From Mortierella sp. BCC40632 (Eukaryota; Mortierellomycota; Mortierellomycetes; Mortierellales; Mortierellaceae), in assembly GCA_011634665.1 (NCBI GenBank), contig WAEK01000010.1, positions 1,496,001 through 1,560,000 on the forward strand: a DNA stretch of 64,000 nucleotides, read 5' to 3'. Numbering within the stretch: position 1 is the stretch's first letter; the number at the start of each line of letters is the position of its first letter. Both the position numbers and the translations under genes were made by a program. The notes beneath the pieces are model-generated. The model ran no database searches, was not told the origin of the DNA, and saw nothing but the letters and a program-made list of their open reading frames with translations. Shown piece by piece: positions 22,705-35,217 of this stretch.

Positions 22705-23433
22705 ATGGTCAACATTCAAAACTGGGACGAGTTCCAAAAGGCTGCCGAGGAACTTTACGCGATGGAGCCATCACTGGTAGAGAAGAGAACCGTCCCCGCC
22801 CCCCGCCCCCCTCTTACGCACACACCTCATCCATGCTCTACGCGCATCATGACTTTCAAGTCCTCTGCAGGAACAGTTCATCTTTATCCTTGCGTGTATT
22901 GATGGCCACCCATGACTCACGCGGTTTGCCATTCCTCGCCATCTATTCATCTTAGACTCGTTATGTCGCAAAATACCGCCATGTTGAAGGAAAGCTTGTT
23001 CTCAAGGTCACCGACAATCGTACAGTAAGTCTTTTTTACCTTTCTTTCTTTCCTTTCTTTTCAGTCACCTGGTCTCCACGGATTGGGTAGCGATAGCCAC
23101 TCCCACTTTTCTGCTCTCTTGAGACGTGATAGGATTAACCACCATGCTTCCACCTCCCCTATTATTTATCACTCTTACTCTCAATAGTGCTTAAAGTACA
23201 AGACGGATCAGATGCAGGATCTCAACAAGTTTGAACGTCTGAACCGCTCCTTGATGGCCAAGATGCACAACAGAGCTCCAGTGACAGAGACAGTAGCAAC
23301 GGAATCACCATCTTCAGCAACAGCAGCAGCAGCAACAGCAGCGATCGCCCCATCACACTCTGCCACACCAACGATATCCAGCCCAATGCAACAGGGAGGC
23401 GGTGGCAAGGCCAAGAAGAACAAACGCCGTTAA
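22705..23433 (+). CDS. SRP9: Signal recognition particle 9 kDa protein (SRP9)
   Basis: Alu-domain protein of the signal recognition particle; with SRP14 it mediates elongation arrest. Exons 22705-22776, 22956-23024 and 23188-23433 give 128 residues. The core matches SRP9: NWDEFQKAAEELYAMEPS, RYVAKYRHVEGKLVLKVTD and CLKYKTDQMQDLNKFERLN. Animal SRP9 stops near residue 86. Here a Ser/Thr/Ala-rich extension (ATESPSSATAAAATAAIAP) of about 45 residues follows and ends in a basic GGKAKKNKRR tail that could add RNA contacts. The exon phases are all zero. It is divergent from S14, so translation and targeting genes share a promoter region. Confidence 0.93.
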
Positions 23434-23533
23434 AGGACAAGGAAGGAAGGAAGAGGATTCCTCGGATAGGATGGGGAAAAAAAAATGGCGGAAAACAAAG
23501 AGATTTTGGAATAAAAGCCTCTTCTGTCTTTTA

Positions 23534-23568
<35 letters not shown>

Positions 23569-23892
23569 ATTCTTCTTCAGGATGTTGGAACCTGATGGTC
23601 GAAAATATTGACTTTGATCTGCAGTTGCCAAGGGAAAAAAAAAAAAAAAAGAAAGAAAGAAATTTTGAGGCTCTTGATTTTTTTTTTTTTCATTGCTTTT
23701 TTTATTATTATCAACACTCAATTGTCGTCCTGGAATATGTGCATGGTAACCCCTCTCCTCCCTAGCTCTTCACTTTCTCTCTCTCTCTCTCTCTTCCAGA
23801 CGTGTCTCGCCTATCCACTCAATTCTTCAATTCACGCTTGCTTCTGCTCAATCCGCTGGCATGCACTGATTTCGTTTCATTTTCCTATTTTT
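23434..23892. other. Convergent 3' region between SRP9 and VPS55
   Basis: 459 bases with T-runs (23538-23567, 23680-23690) and an A-run (23635-23650). No coding region is seen. It contains both 3' UTRs. Confidence 0.5.
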
Positions 23893-25496
23893 TTAAAAGT
23901 CGTCCTCTTCGGCAAAGAAGCGAGAATATGAAATGACTAGTACAAACAGGGGAAGAAAAATCAGACCCGGTTAATAAGAAGGGGAAAAGGAAAAAGTAAA
24001 CCATCCTTGTGTTTGATCGAAAATATATATATATAAAGGTGTTTTCTTACTGGTGCCATAGATCAAGAGTCCTCCCGAGATACTCATCACCATTGCAGGG
24101 ACAGTGATCTATTTGGGGGGGGTTGAAAGAAAATCCAGAGTGAGTATCGCATATTGTCGAATTAACACGCATCGCAAAAACAAAAAAGAATTGCCCTCCT
24201 CCATTTTTGTCAGCTTACAACTCCCGCATGGGCAAGAACAATAGGTAAGCCTATCAAGATAAAAAGAAAAACAATTCGTCCATACCCACCCATATTAGTA
24301 CTCGAGTATTACTTTTCTCCTAAAGATACCCTTTCCAAGTCAGACCACTCCTGTCAACTTACAGAATCCTGTAATGATCATCAATCCGGTCATAAAGTAT
24401 CCAGCATCCGCAATGCCTCCTTGAAAGTCGGACATCAAGTCATCCCGTCCTGCATATCGTCCAAAGATGGCGTTTGGCAATGGCGCCAATACATATGTTG
24501 CCACTAATGATCATAGTAGAAGGAAAGAAAGGGACGTACCCCAGCGTTGTATTTTCTTAAGTTTAGCTATCCTTTATCCTTTAAATATCCTTTTTTTTTT
24601 TTTTTTTTTGTCTAAAAGACAATATCCCATAATCATACAAAGAAGAAGAAAACTTACCGACAAAAAGTGGCCACCAGTTGCTATAAATTGGATTCCAGCA
24701 GTATTGTAGTTGTAGTGGTTGATATTTTTTTTTTCAGGTAGGTTGATCATTAGCATTGTCTCCTTGAATAAAAACTAGTCTCCAACGTCTTGTTTTTTTC
24801 CTTTCAAAAAGAAAAACAAACCAAAAACTCAATACGTTACCCATAAAGCGCGCAGGACATGATAACGAGCAAGAAGCCCAAAGCAAGGACGAACGAAAGT
24901 CCAATGACACTTTTTGTATCATGAAAGAAAGAAAGCGAGTGAAATAAGAGTCAGAAAAAAAAATCAAAAAGAAAAAAAAAAAAAAAAAATGTTGATAGAT
25001 AGCCCCTTGTTCCTTGTTATCGAGCATGTCTTTCTCGTTGTTGTTTATCATTCTGCTTCCAATATTCTTCTTGAATGGTATCCATCAGATATCAGATGTG
25101 TCCAGAAAAACGTTGCAATTTCCATTACAAGAGGAGGATGGCTGAGACTCCAGATAGTTTGCTTCTGTTATCCTGATTGTATCCTTTGCTGCTGTTTTTT
25201 CTATAATAAATGCTGCTCTTTCTCTGTATCTCTCTCTCTATTTTTTTTTTTATCCCCATCTGCACCCTTACGCTGTTTAGAGAAAAGAAGAAGAAAAGAA
25301 AGATGAAAAAAATTAGTGACAAGGGATGACGCCAAGTTTTTGTTATCTTGAAACCACCACTACCACTACTACTACCGCCCAGAATGTCAAAAGCACTGAA
25401 CACGTCTTCGATGCTCTCACTTTGCAAAACTGTTCGCATTGTGGATATATATGTTGGAGCATGGACCATTAAAAAAGTCTTCTGTCGGTCTGTCGG

Positions 25497-25546
<50 letters not shown>

Positions 25547-25865
25547 TTTCTGTCCTTTTTTTTTTTTTTTTTTTGCTCTATCAATTTTTTTATTTTTCTT
25601 TTTGTTCTCTCGTTGCGGTCATTTTGGGACTTGGACTCTCTTCTAATGCTGAACTGATGTGTCGACTTTCTATTTTCTTTCCTCAAAGAGTCCTGAAGAA
25701 AGGTGAAGAAGTAAAGAGAGAGAGAGAGAAAGAGTCGCCGTTCATCACACCTAACAAACTCTCAGTCTCCATTGAAACCCGCGTTTCCCGACATTAAGCA
25801 AACCCATGAGAGCCGCATGGACAGACAGGTTAGCTTTTTGAGCATTTACTTTTCAGACCAGCCAT
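23893..25865 (-). CDS. VPS55: VPS55/endospanin-family endosomal membrane protein
   Basis: Four-span endosomal protein needed for endosome-to-vacuole traffic, acting with VPS68. Exons on the minus strand: 25850-25865 (MAGLK plus one base), 24841-24909/24910, 24658-24680, 24363-24503, 24219-24250, 24051-24108 and 23893-23936, giving 127 residues. Family signatures are SVIGLSFVLALGFLLVIMSC, NWWPLFVVATYVLAPLPNAI, DAGYFMTGLMIITG, PIVLAHAGVITVPAM and SISGGLLIYGT, with the acidic ending FFAEEDDF. The first exon sits in a perfect CACCATGG context. The junction between exons 1 and 2 is odd: keeping frame requires exon 2 to begin at 24910, which makes the intron end in AA instead of AG. One missing G in a homopolymer-flanked site would restore it. 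Intron 1 (about 940 bases) contains a (GTCG)/(CT)n block. Confidence 0.85.
25488..25542 (+). repeat. GTCTGTCG trimer plus (CT)n in VPS55 intron 1
   Basis: Three copies of an eight-base GTCTGTCG-type unit run directly into about 20 CT units, then a T18 tract. It lies inside the long first intron of VPS55. Confidence 0.8.
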
Positions 25866-26385
25866 GGTGTATAAGTATGTGTGTGCTTGTGAGTGAGTGA
25901 AAAGAAGAAAGAAAGAAAATGAAAAGAATGAGCCTTGAAAAGCAGAGGTGAGACTGGTTGGTTCTCAGGGGTATCGAGCAAAAAGAAGTGAAATCGCTGT
26001 AGTGGAGGAAGAGGTAGTGGTAGTGGTGGTGGTGGTGGTGGTGGTGGATGTGTTCGACCAGAGAAGAAAAAAAGAAAAGAGAGAAATGCTTGCCGCTGCT
26101 GCCCACCTGTCTCTCGTTCTCTCTCACCCCTTGGTGCGTGAGCAAAAAAGAAAAGAAGAAAAAAAAAGCGTGACCTGCACCCCACTTGGGGTAGACGAAT
26201 TCCTTTTATCTCCGTCACTTTACTAGCTCGTCATATCGAAGCATCCAAAAAAAAAAAAAAAAATAAAATAAAATAAAAAAATAAAGGCAAATACAAAACT
26301 AAAAAGGAGGGAAAGGAACGGCTTTCTTTCTGTCTCTATCTCCTCTCTTTCTCTTTCTCATTCTTTCTCAGGTAACGACATGCCA
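25866..26385. promoter_or_regulatory. VPS55 upstream region and HSDL2-like 3' flank
   Basis: 520 bases including a GGT/GTG triplet array (26017-26048) and an A17 tract (about 26247). No gene is seen. The side next to 25865 should be the VPS55 promoter. Confidence 0.4.
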
Positions 26386-28131
26386 CTAGTGCCAGCCCTG
26401 CTTCTCACGAAGCATATCAATCTCCTGAAGAATCTCATCCGTCAAAAAGAAATCAGGTGAAAAATTTCGTTCGCCAGGAGCATACTGATCCATATTCGTC
26501 TTGCCCTCCCTTCTCAACAACAACTCATCCACCAAAAAGTTGCCCGTAAACGTTGCTCCGTCCTTGTTGAAAATCTCGTAGGCAGCATCGGCCATGATCT
26601 CGGGGGATCGAAGCGTCATATTGGCTTCGTCTCCCACCAACTTCAAGGCTGCGGTGCCAATCAAGGTCAAGGGCCAGAGAGCGTTGACACCGACCTTGTG
26701 CTGACGGAGTTCTCCAGCCATACCAAGCACACACATAGACATGTTCATCTTGGCCATCGTATACGCGACATGACCTCGGAACCATTCTTCTCTCATCGAC
26801 AGAGGTGGCGACAGGTTAAGGATATGAGGGTTCTTCTTGGACTTGATCAAATGAGGGATCGCATACTAATAAGATTCCATGTGATACACAATCGGTCAGG
26901 AGTTGATTTTTTTTTTGCTTGCACTCAAGTCCTCTCTGCAAAAAGAAATCTGGGGGGGGGGTTTGTATCCCCTACCTTGGAGACCATCCATGTTCCACGG
27001 CCATTGATCTGATGCATGAGGTCATATTTTTTGACAGTCGTCTCCTGAGTGTTGGTCAAACTAATTGCCGAAGCTGTTGTCGTCGTCCACAGAATAGGAG
27101 CCGCGTAAGAAATAAAAGAAAGAGAAAGAGAATTAGAATCACATCACTGTCCTTCTCTTGGGAGGAGGAGGAAGGGGGAGGAGGGGCATCAATGAGAACA
27201 GCAGTTTGTTGTCTTTTTCTTTTTCGAAACTAATGGGCTTTTTTTCCACTTGCCATTGTTCACCTATGTCCAAAAGAGAAGGAAAGGAAGAAAGAAAAAA
27301 ATGACAGTCAGACACCAATTTACGACCTGCTATTTTCCTCGTTCTCTTGCAAGCCATTTCGGTCCTTACCAAGATATCAATGCCTCCAAACTTGGAAGCT
27401 GTCTGATCAATGGCACTCTTGACCTGCTCTTCATCTCGAATATCACAAACAATTGGCAAGGCTGAAAAGCAATCCTCGTGTCAGTACCAAGGAGGAGACT
27501 TTCTCTCTTTCTTTTGAGCTGTCCACAATGCAGTAAAGAAAAAAAATGGAAGCGGAGTGAATGGCCTTTCGCTTGGTTCGATTCTTTACCTTTGCCTCCT
27601 GCCTTCTCAATCTCTTCTGCAGCCGTGTAGATCGTTCCTGGGAGCTAAAATAAACATCGAAAAAAATCCATCATAAAGTAGAATCGACAATGTCAGCGCC
27701 TTTATTCCTTACAAGACTCAGAGTTGGCACAAAAAAAAAAAAAGCATGAACGGTACCGTAGGATGAGGGGTGGCAGTCTTGGCAGCGATCGCAATATTGG
27801 CCTTGTCTCTTGCTGCACGAAGTGCGATCGCCAATCCAATTCCTCGACTGGCTCCAGAGATGAAAAGGGTCTTTCCTGTTGAAGATGATGATAATATTGT
27901 AATAGTAGTGGTAATAGAATAGCAATAGTGGAGAGGTGAGAGAGGGGAAGGAGGTCCATGTCCCGTCATTTCATACATCCAAAGAAGAAAGACTAGGTCA
28001 GTTCTTTTTCTTTTTCTTTTTTCTTTTTTTCTTTTTTTCTCTTCTTTTCTTTCTCTCTTTTTCCAAAACGTTATAGAATAGATGGAAAGCGCGTGTTTAT
28101 TCTTCGCGGATCGTTTACCTTGAAGTGACAT
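26386..28131 (-). CDS. HSDL2-like short-chain dehydrogenase/reductase without SCP2 domain
   Basis: NAD(P)-dependent oxidoreductase related to animal hydroxysteroid dehydrogenase-like protein 2. Exons: 28119-28131, 27757-27875, 27590-27644, 27370-27461, 27254-27263, 26976-27073 and 26386-26865, giving 288 residues. MSLQGKTLFISGASRGIG is the cofactor-binding TGxxxGIG variant; NNASAIS is the NNAG-type motif; NLSPPLS carries the catalytic Ser; YTMAK is the YxxxK motif; NALWPLTLIGTAAL is typical of HSDL2. The Asn-Asn-Ala motif needs a 10-base micro-exon (27254-27263) with a GC 5' splice site (GCAAGT). Animal HSDL2 has a C-terminal SCP2 lipid-transfer domain, absent here. No PTS1 is present (ends KQGWH), so location is uncertain; substrate unknown. 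Confidence 0.88.
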
Positions 28132-28602
28132 GATTGAGAAAAAATATATATGGATCACGCGTCTTGAGTAAGTGTCAAATCTAAAGGATGGCAGGAGGAG
28201 GGGGGTATGGAAGGGGACAACAATGAACAAAGAGGAAGAGTGTTGAGGAAGAAGGATGTAAAAAAGAAGAAAAAAAAAAAAAGGAAAAAAAAAAAAAAAA
28301 GTACACTGACATATGAAGGGCACTCTTTTTATTTCTCACGAAACTCGAGAGGCAAGTCACGCCTCTCTCGCTCTCTTTCTCTCCCTCCCGGTACCTGGAA
28401 AACCTTCCGCAAGGGCCAATGCAACAAATACAAGAATCACACAAATAACTAACTCTATCTCCTGTCAGGGAAGCACACTGTCTTCTTTTTCTTTTCTTTT
28501 CGTTTTTCTCTTCTCACATTCACTCACACACACTCTCTCTCAACGTCTTGAGTTGGCCTTCTTATCCATCAAGTTCAACAAACCCTCACACCACTTCTTG
28601 GT
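28132..28602. promoter_or_regulatory. Region between HSDL2-like start and BUD6 stop
   Basis: 471 bases, A-rich (28258-28300) then CT-rich (28365-28390, 28490-28540). It probably carries the HSDL2-like promoter and BUD6 3' flank. No gene is seen. Confidence 0.4.
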
Positions 28603-31600
28603 TTATTGTTCAAGCTCGGTATCATTCATCGGCTCGGCTGTGGCGTCGTCGCTTGGCTCGTCGGCTGGATCCCCGACGACCGTAATCTCGGGCTTCTTTC
28701 CGAATAGTGCTTTCAGATTCTCTTGATCCCTCTGTTGTCGCTGTCGATCAATCTCCAACGCACCTCCTGTCTTTCTCAACTTGCTTGATCCCACAAACGT
28801 TGTCAATTCTTCTTCAAATTCATCAATTCGATTCGAAAGTTCAATATGTCGCAACTTTTCCATTTGGGCCATCGCCTTGAGTCGTTTGTCCGAATTGGGT
28901 TCAATCATCTTGACCTCCTCCATCACCGTCTTGAGTCCTTCAAATCCCTCATCCACCACTGGATGGAACACAAAGGATCTCGAACCAAGTCCACCGTTCT
29001 TGCTTTGCAACTCGAGGAACTTTTTCAGATTAACCAACGTCTGCGACAATGAACCATTGTCCTCCTTGAGATCTTCGAGCAGAGCCTCTTGTTCCTTCAA
29101 AAACATTTGCTCTTTGACAATAGTCTGAAGCTCAACCTCCCATGTCTTTTTCCATGCAGGTCGCAAAGACTGGATATAGTCCGAAAGTTCTACAATATCC
29201 TTGCTAACATCTTCACACTGTCGATCCACAAAGGTCATCGAAGTCTCACTAGGTCGTCCACGTCGCTGCGTCACATTGACCTTCATATCCTCTACCACAT
29301 CCTGAAGCTCTTCAATCTTGTTGGTCAACTCTTCTGACATCTTGTCCAGCTTGACCTTGCCTGTTTCGATAAACAACCTGGAGGAGAAGGGTGTCTCAGT
29401 TGCCTGTTTACGAATCTGAGCAGTGTATCCTGCCAAGGTCGACAAAGTCGTCTTGGTCTCTGTCTGGAGTTCTGTGTACAATTGTCGGACAACACTCAAT
29501 TCCCGTCGTAACGTCTGAATCTCTTCATGTTGTGACTTGAGCTCTGCCACCGAGATCTTGCCCTGAGTCGAAGGTGTGGTTGAGTCGTTCAATGGTTTGA
29601 CCTTGGCGATAGCCTTTTGAACAACAGCTCGGAGAGCTGGCGAGTTTTCGACATTGGTCGAGGCTGCAGTCCGTTCTGCGGGGAGATTGGTGCTCAAAAG
29701 TGCCTTTTGACGAGCAGCCTCTGCAGCCTCCTGTGCCTTTTTGATCTCACTCAACTCCTTGGTCAATGTCGCAAATCCTTGATCCATCCGACGCTGAATA
29801 TTTTCGAGGTCTTTTTTTTTTTTTCCACAAAGTCAGTTAGGAGGAGAGTCATTTTAGAGTTTTTTTTTTTCTTTTTTGTTACGCCAACACGAAATCAACA
29901 AAGGCTTTTTACCATCAACGTTCAACGACAAGAACGCATTCTGTTTCACATCCGCCAAGGACTCCAATTCATAATGAATATTCGTATTAGGATCCTTCAC
30001 ATAGATCGTCGGGAAATCTTCCTGTCCTGGATTGTACTGAAACTTTTCCATAAACAACATTCGTAACGCAATAAGCGTCAACTCGCCATCGTACTTGGTT
30101 TTTTTGACACTCTTGCCAACTTGTAAAAACAATGTCAGGCTCTGATCCACTGGCTCGGCTAGAAACAAAAGAAAAAGAAGAGAGCAGTACAAAAAAAAAG
30201 AGGTCAGTACTATGGGACTGAAACGGTGACGATGACAAATGACAAATGACAAAATGAGGTTACTTAAAGAAAGAAAAAAAGGGGGGATCCACATACCAGG
30301 CACATCCGAGGTCGGTAACGAAATAGAACTAGCAGCCTCCTGTGCACTTGACTCTGTCAGAGCCGATTGGGTATTGATGGTCTCCGTGGATCCTTGCATC
30401 AACGGAGATGCTTGCGAGGGCGTCGAGATCTCGGGAGTGAGTAGCATGGGCGTGGCCATGGAAGAGGAACCCAGTACAGGAGACATGGTCGAGGCTGGGG
30501 CATGCGCTCCCCCTCCAGTTTGAGCCATTGGTGGTGGAGGAACAGGTATTGTGGGTGGGAGAGGCATCGATTCCATAACGCGACTCGAGCTCGAATTCGA
30601 CCTAGAGAGATAGGGCTCTGGTGTGGGCATTTGCGAGTATTGGCTAGGACCAGCAGGATTCGGACTCGTGATAGGCGTCGACCCCTGAGATCCTCCACTG
30701 CTGTATCCTGGATAAGCTGAAAGATAACTCGGGTCCACCATAGGGTTTCTCCGAGGAACAGGAGGTTGTGTGTTCTGCTCAAGCAAAGTCGAGAATCGCT
30801 GGGAATGGCGTCGTGAGGAGGCTCGTCGTGTGATGGCATCACTCTTTCGAAGCGACGCGAGTGTCTCAGCATGTCCCTGTTCGTCACGGGCAGTTGGCTG
30901 CAGGTACGGCTGCGATGGTCCCACATTTTGAATCGAGTTTCTCGGTGTTGTATCATCCTCAGGGGGTCGAAGTAACGTGCTGGGTTGCCGGAAATTGCTT
31001 CCACTACTCCTCGATCGTGCCGAGCCTGCAGCCTGCATCCGTGCAGTCTTCGCCTCGTGTTGTTCCCGGTAAAGGTTCTGCTTCAGACGCAGGCCTTGGA
31101 GAAGGTTGATAATGACTTCTTTGATTCTGGGAAGGTATTGATCGAGAGAGGACGGCGACGGGTCTTCGCCCAGGGCCGTCTCCAGGCAATTCCTCAAGTC
31201 GTCTGGAACATGAGCGAGTTCACTGAGATTCCGTTTGGAGGCAAGAGAAAAAGAAAAAGAAAAGACCCAAGGCGACAGGACAAAAAGTAGAAATCGTAGG
31301 GTAGTTGTGTGTTAATTATCCATATTAGCATATCAAGGCGCTTTCTTAATTCTTCTCTGCGGTTCCTTTTCGCTCTCAAAAGCCCGCGGACGGGCGCGGC
31401 ACGAGGAGGAAGAGGCTGCAGAATTTGTCATGGCTCAAAAGCATACACACAGCGCCCACGAGGAGAGAAGGAAAAAAGAAAAAAAGAGGCTGTTGTCAGA
31501 TGAGCTACTATACCTGGTGTCGATGCCAACTTCATGAAAAGCCTGGCTTGCCATGTTGAATTGTGTTGCCAACTGTACGAAAATGTCAGAGACCTGTTCT

Positions 31601-31950
31601 TCACTCATTTTGCGCGTCGACCAGAGTGTCAGTCCTTCCAGAAGTTGTTTTGTTGCCACCAGCAGCTTGGTGACAGTCGCCTCGATGGGATTTATCTACA
31701 AAAAAAAAAAAAAGGACAATAGAAAATGCAAAGAGAAATGAAAAATCCAAGAGAGTATTCAAATGGGTTAGTCAGGATCTCTGTCCAATGTCTGGTCATG
31801 GAACCATGGCCACCTTCCGGGTTCATTTTTGGTGGCCAAATGATAAAGGCTGGGGCAGGAGGGAGGGAGGGGACATACAGCGCCTTGGTCGGTTTTCCGT
31901 CGGCGGACAGGAGCCGCGGAGCCCTGCATGTAGGGGGAGTTGGGATCCAT
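28603..31950 (-). CDS. BUD6: BUD6/AIP3 actin-interacting polarity protein
   Basis: Polarisome component that binds actin and formins and helps set polarised growth. Exons: 31879-31950, 31514-31695, 30297-31222, 29913-30158 and 28603-29810, giving 877 residues with all phases consistent. The N-terminus (KLLVATKQLLEGLTLWS, then VSDIFVQLATQFNMASQAF and LAHVPDDLRNCLE) matches the conserved start of fungal Bud6. A Ser/Pro/Thr-rich disordered linker follows (about residues 150-400). Next come KKTKYDGELTLIALRMLFM and FPTIYVKDPNTNIHYELES, and finally a long coiled-coil AIP3 domain (about residues 480-840: LRRELSVVRQLYTELQTET, FKALFGK-like end). The acceptor at 31223-31225 (TCTCAG) was chosen because it yields the family sequence GIDTSELAHVP. 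It begins the minus-strand run BUD6-MAU2-ORC6-TUP1. Confidence 0.9.
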
Positions 31951-32187
31951 GGCGTTCCTGAGATGTGAGTGAGTGGAAGGGTTCGATGCAATGCGGAGAG
32001 ACTCGGGAATAGGATGGATGGAGTAGTAGAGGAACAAGAAGAAAAATGAGAATGATGCGGAGAGATTGCGAGAGTGAGAAAAAGAACAGAGGAAAGAAAG
32101 ACAGTGCGGAGAAAGACGTTCTAGGCGAAACGCCCGCGCCAGCTGCTCTTTTTTTTTTTTTTTTTTTTATTTCAACGCGCATCTGGT

Positions 32188-33568
32188 CTACCGCGGCCTG
32201 CACAGTGGTATCATTGGTTTCGTTTGGAAGGCTAGGTCTACGGCTTCCAGGATCGGTCTGTTCTGTTGCGCTTGCTGGCTTGCCTTGATGCCCTGCGACG
32301 TCTCCAAGTACAAGTCTAACCCAAGGAAGTAGTAGAGGAGAATGAGTTACCATGGGACACACTGTTTAGCTCTTTCTCTCAATCTCTCTTTTCTCTGTAA
32401 CGCCACACCCTGCATCGCCACTTTTTTTTAAAGAAAATGTGTTGGTAGAGCATGAGGTGTGTCGCTTTTCGGCCGCTTCGCCTCGTTTTACCTTTCAGGC
32501 ACGATCCTGCCGCAGCAGCAGCGAGAGGGCTACTCGTCTTGAACGCATGTACAAACCCCGTCTGAAGCATCTTTTCTGAATGCACATCATGGGTCTGCTT
32601 GTAGATATTCCCCAGCAGCAGTAGCGTCAAGCTCTTCATCTGAGTGTTCTGAAGAGAGCCAGACATCCGGAGCGCCTCATGAAGCTGTTGCCTAAGGTTG
32701 GAAGAAGAAGAAAAAAACCACCATCGACCTGTGAATCATATGTTTCACACAACGCTTAGAGTAGAAACAGCGGACTCGAAGCTGTACGGAATGTGATCAG
32801 GAACGCCTGCAACCGTTGACTAACCTGGCCGGGATGATAGACTCCTTTGTCCAACCGTCTAGTAAATGCAAAACACCTTGGTAATCTGCCGACATGGAGT
32901 GAGCACGCCTCTTCCTAAATTCCACCAAGAGTTGCCTTGCCTAGAAAGAAGAAGAGAGGGAAGGATGGCTCTGTTAGTTATAGAATTTAATCAAACAAGC
33001 TAGTTCATCATTGAAGTTCCTTAGTCACTCACAATCATCCCCGAGTATTATCTCTTTCCTTACCTTTTGCAAATCAAAATGGGCCTCTCCACAGTAAATG
33101 ATGGCTAGATTGATAGAGGCCATCGATTTCACGTCAAATCCTTCAGGGTCGTCGCGATGTGAGGACTCATGGCTCATACAAATCTCATACCACTCTATGG
33201 CCTCTTCAAGCTGACCACCAGTTTGCATGATCATGCCGATGGAGAGAGAGACTCGCCATTTAAACATTTCCCAAAATCCACACACCTTTGCCCAGTATGT
33301 GGCCTTCAAAATCGTCTTGAGTATAGACAAAGGGTAAGTGTAAAATAATAATATACGCAAAGTTAGTAAAGGACTGGTGAGGGGTAACAAAAAAGAAAGC
33401 ATGGTGATAGAAGCCTCGCCGCAAAGGCACTTACATCCTCTGCAGATTTTAGATCAAACTTGACCAGGTACACATCCACAAGGTGTAAAAGCAGTGTCAT
33501 CATTAACAATGAAAACCACTGTTGATTACGTCGGACGTAAATTGTCGAGAAGGCATCTAAAATGTGAG

Positions 33569-33626
<58 letters not shown>

Positions 33627-35177
33627 AGACGTTGAGACATTCCCCTTCTTTTCACCCCAATGGCTCAGATGACTTGATCATAAACGACTCGATCGACCTA
33701 CGCTCATTGATGCTAAATTCACCTATTATCAAAGCATTAAAAAAAAACAAGAAAGAATCATTAGCTCAGATAGAAGCCTATTTTGTTTTTGTCTTTTTTT
33801 GCTCGTAAGCAATAGGCAAAAAAAAAATACGATTCTGACTTACGATCCACGACTTTGATTCCTTCCACCAGAAACTGTTGAGCTTTCATCGGTTGCGTCA
33901 TATCTGCCTTGCTGCATATTCCCGAGAGCAAATAGGTCAAACAATACGCCTGCGAGAAAGATACCCACCGGATGCTGATGTAATCATAGGCTTTGTCAAC
34001 AGGAAGGATCTTTAGATGCTCCGATATAACTTCTTGAGTTGGCTCATCCGTTTCACGATTATTCAATGGAATCTTAAAGACCCCTTGTGCCTCCTCAAGA
34101 TCTTTGGGTGGTGATTCATCTAAAGTTTTATGTAGAACTGACAGTGCAGACAAAGCGTTGGACATCCTTCCTGATCTGACCGAACAAGAGATAAAGAGTA
34201 CCAGGAAGAATACCCGGAGTTGCTTTGTTTGACAGGCCCGTGTAGTCGATGGTGATGGTAGAGGTGGTTGAGTTGTCGAGGGTGTTCCGTTTTGGGACTG
34301 AGGTTGATCCAGTCCCATATACGGGAAAAGTCGATTAAGGTAGTGTTCAGCCTGACTCCAATTGGCAAGCATAAGAGAGTACTGTCCAGCGACGATCCAG
34401 AACGCCATCTACCAGCAATTTCATCCGTGGAAAAGATTAAAAGTTAGACTTCACGATCAATTTTTTTTCCCTTATTCCTCCTTAGCGATGCAGCATTGAC
34501 AACGACTGAAGGAGAAGGGGTTGGTTTGCGGAGCAATTTTTTTTTTTTTTTTAGGATTGCGTGGCAGGTACCTTAAGCTCAAAGTCACCTCGAGCTTCTG
34601 CAAGTATAACTCCATGATTCAAGGTCGTTAAGCTACCTTCAAGATCATTCAGTAAAAAATAGACGCGTGCTCTATTTAAGCAGAACTGGTATTGCCACAT
34701 ATAAAGTCCATGCCTATTCCATTTTGAGAATGAACAAATGAATGAATCAATATCAAGATAAACAGCAAGACAAGAGTGTCAAAGGACACTAATTTCCATA
34801 AAAAAAAAAAAAAAAAAAAAAAAAAAGATAAAGATAAAGATAAAAGGACCAAAGGGAAGAGGAGAAAAGGGGGGAGCAAATTACGCTTTCGACATTCTTA
34901 CTTTTCAGCCCGAGATGTCGCTATCCGAAGAGTATTTTTTGCAAGACGGAATTTCCCCGTTTCAAGATAGATCCGCGTTTGGAGATCGTACAGTCGAAAC
35001 TGCAAGTCCAATGAGGCGGATCCTTGGATCTACAACAAGAAAGCCATTTTTTTTTTCACATATCCCATCTCTGTAATGTGAGAAGAAGAAGAAAAAAGAA
35101 GTGATCCATCCATAATCTTTACATCCTTGCCAAAGTGCACAATCACTTACGCCATCCACAATGATGATCTATATAAT

Positions 35178-35217
<40 letters not shown>

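Noticed and set aside
26017..26048. GGT/GTG triplet array as a possible coding repeat
   Set aside because: It lies between VPS55 and the HSDL2-like gene with no supporting exon structure; treated as a simple repeat.
34190..34228. Possible 38-base intron in MAU2 (GTATTC...GTCAG)
   Set aside because: Removing it would shift the frame, and the read-through peptide LRVFFLVLF resembles the family.
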